A DNA stretch of 58,345 bases from Clostridia bacterium. GTDB taxonomy: Bacteria; Bacillota; Clostridia; UMGS1810. Location: positions 1 through 58,345 of the forward strand of contig JAFQHQ010000023.1 in NCBI GenBank assembly GCA_017397885.1, written 5' to 3'. Made by a program: the position numbers and the translations under genes. Below are positions 42,782 through 50,674 of this stretch, piece by piece; the first letter of the stretch is position 1; each line of letters begins with the position of its first letter. The notes under the pieces were generated by a model. That model searched no databases. It saw nothing but the letters and a program-made list of their open reading frames with translations, and was not told the origin of the DNA.

Positions 42782-45700
42782 ATGAGAAATAAATTATTAA
42801 GCATAATTTTGGTTATGCTGATCGGCATATCTATGTTGCCTGCTCCCGTTTTGGGAGCGGCAACAGATTATGGACTTTCTGTTAATGCTACGGATAACCG
42901 GGCGGGAAGAATTGCTCTTGGTGATGATTGCATATATGTTTATTCGCATATCTCAGCCTTTCAGCAAGCCTATTATGTCTCGTCGGATAATCTTGTGGAA
43001 TCGCTTTCGTCAAGTGTATATTCAAATATTGAATATGTTGACTCTTCCAAACAGAAAGCAAAGGTTTCAAGAGTATCAGATGGCTACATAAAGCTTTATA
43101 ACTCAAGCTCCGATGCTGTTTACCTGCCAATTAAGACAAATTCTGAAAATACTGTAAGTGAAGATTTTTCGTGCTTTGATGCCGCAAAATATTATCAGAG
43201 ATATGATGACGGTACTGCCGCAAAGGAAAGACTTATCACCGATTTCAACGGTAAAGGTGAAAAAGATATATCATATGTTATCGATGGTATGGGTGATTCA
43301 AACATCTATCCAAACGGTGAAGGCTATAATGTCTATCTTCAAAGAAGCAATGTTTTCACCTCCAATACCGTCAGTACAATTGATGTTTCCTTTTGTAACT
43401 CGTCTAACGCCTGTGCCAATATTTTTCTGAAAATGGAAGCACCTTCAAGCAGTATCAACGTTATAAAGGTAGATTCTGAAGGGAATGCATATATTGACGG
43501 TAAATATGTGAGTTATCTTGCACCTGATGTCTGGCACGATGTGAGCATAACCTTTGACTACACAAGAAACCAGCTTCTTGTTTTTGCAGACGGTGTATAT
43601 CTTGGTGAAGCCTACAGGCAAGTTTCCGGCAAAAAGCTTGACTATATGAAGTTTGAAATGCAAGGTGACAAAGACTCGGACGGCAATCCCATTCCTGCCT
43701 ACGGTGAAATTGCATATGACGATTTTTGTGTGTATGGCGGGTATCCGAGAAACATAGATAATCTGTATCCCAAACTGTCTTCAGATGACTACTGCATTGA
43801 CAATGAAAACAGAATCATATATGGTGCAATAGGGGACAGCAAAGACAAAGTACTGAGTGTTATAAAGTGCGGTTCCAACGGCTCTGTATCACTTGATGAT
43901 TCCTGTGTAGACACATCATCTGTTGCCAAGGTATCCGTAACCGATTCTTACGGCAGAACTTTGTCGGCAAACTATACCTTTTCTGACGATACATATATTT
44001 CTCCGGTGCAGGTTGTAAATCGCGGAGAAACAACCGTTGACGATATAGTGGCAAGAATTACTGCTGTATCAGGGAGCAATGATACTGACTCAGAGGCCAT
44101 AATGGCATTGGCGGTATATAAAAATAACGAGATTAAATCAATTAATCTGCAAAAAGCAGATATAAACAGTAAGACAGATTTTGAAGCGAATGTTATTCTC
44201 GACCGCGAGGAAAATGAAAGTGCCAGGGTTTTCCTTTGGAATTCCAATCTTAAGCCGATTTATGAAAGGGATATAAGCGAAAGCTCGCTTCCCATAACGG
44301 TTTTTGAATCGGATTATGAATATGAAGAGCTTATGTCCGATTATATTGCGATTCATTCGAGAAGCGGACTTCTCACGGCATATGGCGAAAAAACGCTTCT
44401 TGCCAACAAACCGTACACCGAGGACGATGTTTTATATATTCCACCCAAAGAGATGTCCGATATTCTCGGCATTTCTTGCTCGGTAAGTTCATCCGTTGTA
44501 ACGGTAAACGGCAAATCTCTCAGGCTTGACCCTGCAAAGTCAAAAAACGGCATTGCATATATGAGTGCAAAAACCTATTTTGAAAATTTTCTGTCACTTG
44601 TTACCACTGATTTTACATCAGCCACCAACAGCGGCATAATTATTGCAGGCTCAGATAAATTCGTTCTTCCGGCGTTCATAAATGCTCAAAAACTTAATAA
44701 TTATCTGTTCAATTTACGACCTTCAAAGAACGATATAAAAGAAATGTACAAATCTTCCCCCCTCAAAGGTCAGCATCCCAGAATCTACATCGACTCTGCC
44801 GACCTTTTGAGGATTAAGAACGAAATCGAAACAAACCCATACAAAAAAAGCTGGGGTTCAACAATCATTGCAGCCGCAAACTGGGATATTACACGGCCGA
44901 TAGTTTCCTATGTCATTGATGACGGCGGCAGACTTCTCGGTGTTTCCCGAAAGGTACTTCAATATATGCATACTCTGGGAATGGCATATCTTTTGACCGG
45001 AGAGCAAAAATATGTTGACCGTGCTTTTCTTCATCTTGAAGCTGCGGCAAACTTCCCCGATTGGAATCCCGGCCACGCTTTGGACACAGGCGAAATGTGT
45101 GCGGCATTTGCAGTAGGATATGACTGGATGTATGATGCATTCACTCCCGCTCAGCGAAAAGTTATTGAGGAAGGGTTTTATAAAAACGGTATTTGTGCCG
45201 CCAATAATCTCTATGAAGGGGTCTCCGGCAGAGCCGGTGCCGTTTATGCCGAGTCCAACTGGGGCGCCGTTGTAAATGGAGGCATTGCCACCGGTGCTAT
45301 GGCATTCTTGGATGTATATCCCGAAAACTGTTCGGCAATTCTTTCAAATGCTGTTCGCGGGTTCGATTATCTTCTGTGGCGTTTTGCTCCTGCAGGCGGA
45401 TGGTATGAAGGACCGGGCTATTGGGAGTATACAATTAAATATACATCAAAAATGCTTTCAAACACAAATCGTATTCTCGGAACAGATTTTGCATTCCCTC
45501 TTTGCGAGGGTTTTGACAAAACCGTGGAATATGCACTTTCCATGCAGTCATCCAACGGCACCTTTGCCTATGGCGACTGTATGAACGGTAAATATCTTGT
45601 TCCCGAAATTTTCTGGATGTCCGGTTGTCTGTCAAAGCCTGAATATACCTCGTCACTTCTTACTCTTTCGGAGGGAAGCGTGAATGATTATGAGGACTTG

Positions 45701-46564
45701 GCTCTTGCACTTTGCTGGTATGATGTTTCACTGCAAAATGACACAGTGTTTATGTCAAATGACTATTGGGTGAAAGGTGAAGACGTAGTTTCAATGCGAA
45801 GCGGATGGAATTCAAACGCCACCTTCTTTGCCGCAACAGCCGGTACAAACGGAGGTGGTCACGATCATCTCGACTCCGGTGGATTTGTGTTTGACACAAG
45901 CGGCGTTCGCTGGGTAACAGACCTCGGTCAGGGCAATTACAATAACTCCCGTTACAGCTACTGGGATGCGGGCGAGGACGGCGATAGATGGAAAATATTC
46001 CACCTCCGAGCCGAAGCTCACAGCACCGTGGTAATAAATCCCACAACAGCCCCCGACCAGAAGCTTGGTTCATACACCGAAATTACAAGGTTCGAATCCG
46101 GTGACAATACAAGCATATTAACTCTTGATATGAGTGAGGCACTCATCGACAATGCATCCTCTGCAACAAGAGCATTTGCGCTCACCGATTCCAAAAATTC
46201 ACTTGTCATCCGTGATGAAATCACGCTGTCAGATAAAACTTCTTCAAACGAAGTGTATTGGCTCATGATGACAGGGGCAGATGTTGAACTCAAAGGAAAC
46301 GGTGCTGTTTTAACAAAAGACGGAAAAACCCTCTATCTTAACTTCTCGTCTGATGTTGAAGCAGAAATTTCTGTGGCTCCTGCACTGTCCTTTGACACCA
46401 CAGGCGTGATAGACTATGGTGGTTCAGAACCTGTCACAAAACGAATAACAATTAAAATGACATCAAATGATAAGGCGAACATAACAGTAACCCTTTCCGA
46501 AACTCCCGGAACAGAACTGCTTGATTCTTATAATAAATCAATCGGTTTGTGGGTAGCAGTGTAA
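42782..46564 (+). CDS. Secreted heparinase II/III-family polysaccharide lyase, second paralogue (1260 aa)
   Basis: This is a diverged copy of the preceding enzyme, 13 bases downstream. After a signal peptide (cut after LGA, residue 27) it has one clear LamG-like domain (about 145-330). A small sandwich domain follows, with the segment ARVFLWNSNLKPI. The stalk domain covers about 515-600 (HSRSGLLTAYGEKTLL). The toroid (about 660-1000) has WYEGPGYWEYTIKY, and the beta-sandwich has HDHLDSGGFVFDTSGVRW and EAHSTVVIN. It lacks the C-terminal F5/8 module of its neighbour. Candidate catalytic Tyr and His are kept. Two paralogues side by side suggest two linkage or sulfation preferences. Confidence 0.82.
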   Translation: MRNKLLSIILVMLIGISMLPAPVLGAATDYGLSVNATDNRAGRIALGDDCIYVYSHISAFQQAYYVSSDNLVESLSSSVYSNIEYVDSSKQKAKVSRVSDGYIKLYNSSSDAVYLPIKTNSENTVSEDFSCFDAAKYYQRYDDGTAAKERLITDFNGKGEKDISYVIDGMGDSNIYPNGEGYNVYLQRSNVFTSNTVSTIDVSFCNSSNACANIFLKMEAPSSSINVIKVDSEGNAYIDGKYVSYLAPDVWHDVSITFDYTRNQLLVFADGVYLGEAYRQVSGKKLDYMKFEMQGDKDSDGNPIPAYGEIAYDDFCVYGGYPRNIDNLYPKLSSDDYCIDNENRIIYGAIGDSKDKVLSVIKCGSNGSVSLDDSCVDTSSVAKVSVTDSYGRTLSANYTFSDDTYISPVQVVNRGETTVDDIVARITAVSGSNDTDSEAIMALAVYKNNEIKSINLQKADINSKTDFEANVILDREENESARVFLWNSNLKPIYERDISESSLPITVFESDYEYEELMSDYIAIHSRSGLLTAYGEKTLLANKPYTEDDVLYIPPKEMSDILGISCSVSSSVVTVNGKSLRLDPAKSKNGIAYMSAKTYFENFLSLVTTDFTSATNSGIIIAGSDKFVLPAFINAQKLNNYLFNLRPSKNDIKEMYKSSPLKGQHPRIYIDSADLLRIKNEIETNPYKKSWGSTIIAAANWDITRPIVSYVIDDGGRLLGVSRKVLQYMHTLGMAYLLTGEQKYVDRAFLHLEAAANFPDWNPGHALDTGEMCAAFAVGYDWMYDAFTPAQRKVIEEGFYKNGICAANNLYEGVSGRAGAVYAESNWGAVVNGGIATGAMAFLDVYPENCSAILSNAVRGFDYLLWRFAPAGGWYEGPGYWEYTIKYTSKMLSNTNRILGTDFAFPLCEGFDKTVEYALSMQSSNGTFAYGDCMNGKYLVPEIFWMSGCLSKPEYTSSLLTLSEGSVNDYEDLALALCWYDVSLQNDTVFMSNDYWVKGEDVVSMRSGWNSNATFFAATAGTNGGGHDHLDSGGFVFDTSGVRWVTDLGQGNYNNSRYSYWDAGEDGDRWKIFHLRAEAHSTVVINPTTAPDQKLGSYTEITRFESGDNTSILTLDMSEALIDNASSATRAFALTDSKNSLVIRDEITLSDKTSSNEVYWLMMTGADVELKGNGAVLTKDGKTLYLNFSSDVEAEISVAPALSFDTTGVIDYGGSEPVTKRITIKMTSNDKANITVTLSETPGTELLDSYNKSIGLWVAV

Positions 46565-46566
46565 AT

Positions 46567-46807
46567 TAAATTGGAGTTTGTCGGGGTGATTGAAGATGGA
46601 ATTGACACCGGAGCGAGAGCCTCCCTTGTGTAAAGGGAGGGGCACCGCTTAAGCGGTGGAGGGATTGTAACAAACTGCCTCAATTGCAGTATTTGTAATT
46701 GTTTGAGAGTTTATTATTTAACAATCCCTCAGTCACTTCGTGACAGCTCCCTTTACACAAGGGAGCCTTTCGTCCTTGTGTTAAACACTCCGACAAACCC
46801 CAATTTA
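46567..46807. repeat. 241-bp palindromic repeat, copy 1 (MITE-like)
   Basis: The ends form a 22-bp terminal inverted repeat (TAAATTGGAGTTTGTCGG at the left, CCGACAAACCCCAATTTA at the right). Inside are paired blocks such as CTCCCTTGTGTAAAGGGAG and its near inverse CTCCCTTTACACAAGGGAG, plus hairpins ACCGCTTAAGCGGT and GTCACTTCGTGAC. It encodes nothing. A same-length copy lies at 53357-53597. The outer TA on both ends fits a TA-targeting transposase acting in trans. It lies in the 408-base gap after the second lyase. Confidence 0.85.
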
Positions 46808-46820
46808 TCGCACAGATTAT

Positions 46821-46909
46821 AAATTGTCATGTTGAGCGAAAGGATTGAGTCGAAACATATGCTTTTAGATTCTTCGACTTCGCTGACGCTTCGCTCAGAA
46901 TGACAATTT
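46821..46909. repeat. 89-bp imperfect palindrome
   Basis: AAATTGTCAT at the left and ATGACAATTT at the right are exact inverses, and TGAGCGAA and TTCGCTCA extend the stem after a two-base mismatch. The interior contains AGATTCTTCGACTTCGCTGA. This GTCATTCTGAGCGAA-type element recurs in many bacterial and metagenomic sequences in my memory. It is non-coding and lies 13 bp after the 241-bp repeat. Confidence 0.7.
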
Positions 46910-46972
46910 GAATGTTTCAAACTCAATGATAAACCGCAATTAATAAATGATACACAGAAAGGAAGGAATATA

Positions 46973-48202
46973 ATGAAAAAGGTTTTAACATTATTTCTGA
47001 CACTTGCCATGATTGTGTCAATGTCATCTGTGGTTTCTTTTGCCGAAGATACCGACACAACCTTTACCATCGGTACAGGCACCTACGGCAGCCTCAATGA
47101 CCCCAATAAGGTTCCGATGACAGAGGTCGCAGGTCTTGGCGGTAAGGCTGACGATGACACAGCAATGGCATTTGTCCTCGATGGGGCAGGATGTGCCACA
47201 TCAATCAGATGGCAATATCCTCTCACTCACATCAATGCATCCGATGTCGCAACCTCCGGAGGAAGCAAAGGCATATATTTTGCATTCAATATGTATGCTG
47301 ATGGTGATGTGACTGCCCGTATTTGTTATGCCGGAAGCTACGACATAATTAAGTGGAACCCCGATGGAACTGCAAAAGTAACAGGTCTTGCAGAGCCCAT
47401 AACATTGGAACGGGGCAAATGGCACAAGGTTGTTCTTTCAATGAACGATCAGAACGGTGGTCGATTCGGTGGTTTTATTGACGGCGTGAAGATACCCGCC
47501 AATGTGGATTCCACATGGAACTCCATTACAGGCAAAGGTCCTCTTACCTTTGGCTTTGAAGCAGGCTCCAAAAATGGCATTGTAGCTTTTGATGATGCAT
47601 ATTCAGCCTATTGGTCAGGCAGCGAAAGCTACACACACATTTGCTCTCAGGATTTACCCGTATACTCCGGAGCAGAAAATCTTACCTTTGATTCCGAAAA
47701 GAATACAATAACATATAATGATGAAGCTTTTTCCGATGTTGCCTCTCTCGAAGAAGCAATTCAGTCAGCTTTTTCAAATGCAGTTTATGCAGGTCTTTTC
47801 AATGCCGATTTGTCAGAACACGTAGAAATCGTTTCTGATGCAAAAGTCCTTGCAGTCAAACTCAACAGCGGAGCATATCATTATTTTAATGTTAAAAAAG
47901 AAGAATTCACACCTATATCGGTAGAATTTGTAGGTGATACAACAAATGTCGGTGCAGTTTCCCTTTTTTCTAACACCACATCATCCGACAAAACTCTGGT
48001 TATGATTCTTGTTTTCAAAGATGAAAACGGAGTAATCCAAAAACTCCTCACATCCGAAGAAATAAGCATTGCCTCCGGAGAAGAAAACGTTGAGGTTCTC
48101 ATTGAACCCGTTGAGGCAGAAGGTCTCAACGCTGAAGTCTTTTTTATCGAAAGCTGGGCAACAAGACTCAGACTTCTCGATGAGATATATAAAAATTATT
48201 AA
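46973..48202 (+). CDS. Secreted LamG-like domain protein, tandem paralogue 1
   Basis: This 409-residue protein has a signal peptide (MKKVLTLFLTLAMIVSMSSV, cut after SFA near residue 24). One LamG-like sandwich (about 27-215) follows, with FNMYADGDVTARICYAG, IIKWNPDG and ERGKWHKVVLSMND. A linker and a C-terminal sandwich (about 290-409, with LVMILVFKDENGVIQ and AEVFFIES) complete it. No SLH module or sortase motif is visible, so it is probably released or held by partners. Its domains resemble those in the two lyases upstream and in the next two genes. A carbohydrate-binding role is an inference. Confidence 0.75.
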   Translation: MKKVLTLFLTLAMIVSMSSVVSFAEDTDTTFTIGTGTYGSLNDPNKVPMTEVAGLGGKADDDTAMAFVLDGAGCATSIRWQYPLTHINASDVATSGGSKGIYFAFNMYADGDVTARICYAGSYDIIKWNPDGTAKVTGLAEPITLERGKWHKVVLSMNDQNGGRFGGFIDGVKIPANVDSTWNSITGKGPLTFGFEAGSKNGIVAFDDAYSAYWSGSESYTHICSQDLPVYSGAENLTFDSEKNTITYNDEAFSDVASLEEAIQSAFSNAVYAGLFNADLSEHVEIVSDAKVLAVKLNSGAYHYFNVKKEEFTPISVEFVGDTTNVGAVSLFSNTTSSDKTLVMILVFKDENGVIQKLLTSEEISIASGEENVEVLIEPVEAEGLNAEVFFIESWATRLRLLDEIYKNY

Positions 48203-48222
48203 GAAGAAAAAGGGTGGTAAAA

Positions 48223-50571
48223 TTGAAAAAAAGCATGAAGAAAATTCTTGCATCGTTGCTCACTGTGGCAATGATTGCAACACTTGTTCCTTTTGCAGCT
48301 TTTGCAGAAGAAACGGTTGACACAAGCTTTGTGTTTGGTACGGGTTCCTACGGTTCGTTTAGAAGTCAAGGAATTCCGGGTGTTCAGATTGGTGGTATTG
48401 GTGGTAAAGCACAAGACGATTTGTCGATGGCTTTTGTTGTTGATTCTGATTTTAATGGTCAGGAGTCGAGATGGGAATATCCAACAACTCATATTTCTGC
48501 GGATGATATTGGTAGCGGTGGTACTAAAGGAATGTATTGCAGTTTCAATATGTATGCCGATGGTGATACTGTTGTTGGTGTTGGTTATGCTTCAAATTTA
48601 TCAGCAATTCTTAAATGGGAAGCTGATGGTACATTAACTTATAATATTGAAAAGGTTAATCATACCATAATGCTTGAACGTGGTAAATGGCACAAGGTTG
48701 TAATATCAGTGTGTGAGGGTGTGGGTCAAAGAGTCGGACTTTTTATTGATGGTGTACTTTTGAGTACAACTTCAGATCCCGGTTGGTCAGGTTGGGCAAG
48801 TAAAACTCCTTTTCTCTTTGGAGTTCCACAAACTTGCGGAACAGGTACAGTGGCTTTCGATGATCCATATTTGACTTTGTGGACAGACTATAACACATAT
48901 GGCAAAACAATGAAGGCTAATGATGTTGCAATAGCTGCAAACACGGATTCCTTAACATTTGACACAGAGGCTAAAACGATTTCGCTAAACCACTATCCTG
49001 AAAGTTATGATGCTTTTGTTGCAAGCGTTGCAGAGGGTTTTACCAACGAAACTGAAATCAGAATTCTTACTGAGGATATGTCCGCTGTGGCAACAACTGT
49101 TGAAGATGCAAAAATAGCTCTTGTTAAAACAATAAATAATGCATATGATTATTATACTTTCAATGAGTATGTTAAAACCGACATGGAAAAAGTTGGTCTT
49201 GAAGCATCCGGTAATGTGAACATTATAGTAAATGATGATAATGTTGTTGTTATGTCTAATCCATATGTGGGAGCAGGTATGATAACATCTGCGAATGTGA
49301 TTAATGCTCTTTCATCATCAGAAAATTTCACTTTGGCTTATGTTAATGCCGATAAAGAAGAAGTGGCAGTTAATCATGTTACAAGCGGATACATTAAAGC
49401 AACCAAAGATGGTGAAGATACTATCTATATTCCCATTATCAGTGAAATGCCCGGCAGCAGAGTCAGTGATTTGATATACAATCAAGGTCATGGAAGTTCA
49501 GACATTGCAACAATTGTAAATGAGGAACAAACTGTTGCAGGTGTAACAACAAATGTTCAGGGCTTTATAACAAAAGAAACAGTCGGATCCAGACGTATTC
49601 AGTTTAATCCTACATCATATGATGCTACATCAAAGACGACAAATATTACTTTCACATATGTATTTAATATGTATGCAGATGGCAATGCGGATGCATGGGT
49701 TGGTTATGGTTCGGGTTATCCGCTCTTCAAATGGGATGCAAATGGTGATGTCTACACAGTTTCTGAAAGTTCAGCATTAGCTTATGATACAACTGCGGTT
49801 ATGAATATTCAAAGAAACAGATGGCATCAGATTTCTGTTACCGTCGATAAAAAAAGAAATCGTCCTATCATACATATTGACGGAAAGCTTTTGAAACCTT
49901 CCTACAGTGATGACTTCCCGTATAGTGGTATCCATTATCTGGCTCTTTGTGTAACCGGTAAAGAAGTTGCAAACGATAAAGTTTTATATAGTGATGTTAC
50001 CTATTATGAAGGTTTTTATACCAAAGGAAATGAATTTGTAGAATCTGTTTCTCCAGCTACTGACTTCGCCATTGATATGGATAACAACATTATCTATTAT
50101 CAGAATATTGGTGTTCAGGAACTTAAAGATTTAATTCTTGCAAATACAAACGCTTCAACAGCAATGGTATATGCAGACAATACATTTGCTTCAGAAGCAA
50201 CAACTCTTGATAACAATTCAAATGTTGTAGTTCTCACATCACCCAACGGTTTCAGATATGAATACTATACATTGAAAGATTATTCCGAAATTCCTGCTCC
50301 CGAGTTTGCATTTGACCTTGGCGAAACAACATTTACTGTTTCTGCAAAAATCAAAGCAGATTATACAGGTTCAACAATTTATGTTGCAACATACACAAGC
50401 GACAATACTTTAGTTGCAGTTACCCCCATAGCTTTGGATGCATCTGATTATAACACAGAGTTTTCCCAGAAATTTGCATACGGTGGCGGCGGACGCAAGA
50501 TAAAAGTATTCCTTTGGGATGGTGAGCAGAATCCTGTTTCCTTTGCAGAGGCAGACAGACCCGCTGAATAA
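48223..50571 (+). CDS. Secreted protein with two LamG-like domains, tandem paralogue 2
   Basis: The product of about 782 residues has a signal peptide (cut after AFA near residue 27). It carries two LamG-like domains (about 30-225 and 405-605), each with FNMYADG and a RGKWHKV or RNRWHQI strand. A third sandwich ends the protein with KIKVFLWDGEQNPVSF. The start is TTG at 48223, by exact analogy with the next gene, which has ATG at the same distance from the same AAAGGGTGG site. Its codons are visibly more T- and A-ending than those of its neighbours over most of its length, a sign of separate ancestry. The function is unknown, probably glycan binding. Confidence 0.75.
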   Translation: MKKSMKKILASLLTVAMIATLVPFAAFAEETVDTSFVFGTGSYGSFRSQGIPGVQIGGIGGKAQDDLSMAFVVDSDFNGQESRWEYPTTHISADDIGSGGTKGMYCSFNMYADGDTVVGVGYASNLSAILKWEADGTLTYNIEKVNHTIMLERGKWHKVVISVCEGVGQRVGLFIDGVLLSTTSDPGWSGWASKTPFLFGVPQTCGTGTVAFDDPYLTLWTDYNTYGKTMKANDVAIAANTDSLTFDTEAKTISLNHYPESYDAFVASVAEGFTNETEIRILTEDMSAVATTVEDAKIALVKTINNAYDYYTFNEYVKTDMEKVGLEASGNVNIIVNDDNVVVMSNPYVGAGMITSANVINALSSSENFTLAYVNADKEEVAVNHVTSGYIKATKDGEDTIYIPIISEMPGSRVSDLIYNQGHGSSDIATIVNEEQTVAGVTTNVQGFITKETVGSRRIQFNPTSYDATSKTTNITFTYVFNMYADGNADAWVGYGSGYPLFKWDANGDVYTVSESSALAYDTTAVMNIQRNRWHQISVTVDKKRNRPIIHIDGKLLKPSYSDDFPYSGIHYLALCVTGKEVANDKVLYSDVTYYEGFYTKGNEFVESVSPATDFAIDMDNNIIYYQNIGVQELKDLILANTNASTAMVYADNTFASEATTLDNNSNVVVLTSPNGFRYEYYTLKDYSEIPAPEFAFDLGETTFTVSAKIKADYTGSTIYVATYTSDNTLVAVTPIALDASDYNTEFSQKFAYGGGGRKIKVFLWDGEQNPVSFAEADRPAE

Positions 50572-50612
50572 CAGTCTTTAAACGAAAAACAAGTTTTAAT
50601 GATTTAATCTAT

Positions 50613-50634
50613 CCGGGCGGCATACGCCGTCCGG
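50613..50634 (+). other. GC-rich intercistronic hairpin
   Basis: CCGGGCGGC (50613-50621) pairs with GCCGTCCGG (50626-50634), one G-U pair and a four-base loop. No T-run follows, so it may stabilise or partly stop the transcript between the two LamG-like genes. Confidence 0.6.
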
Positions 50635-50674
50635 GATGTGTGCAACAATAGATTTTAATGAAAAGGGTGGTAAA

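Noticed and set aside
46567-46807. CRISPR array or integron-type site
   Set aside because: The repeats are inverted, occur once per element and lack regular spacers or cas genes. They are a palindromic mobile-type element.
46753-47082. Minus-strand frame ending in NTRTKGSLV, with a similar one at 53543-53806
   Set aside because: Both frames are read from the end of the 241-bp repeat and the opposite strand of neighbouring genes. They have no ribosome binding site and reflect the repeat, not a protein family.
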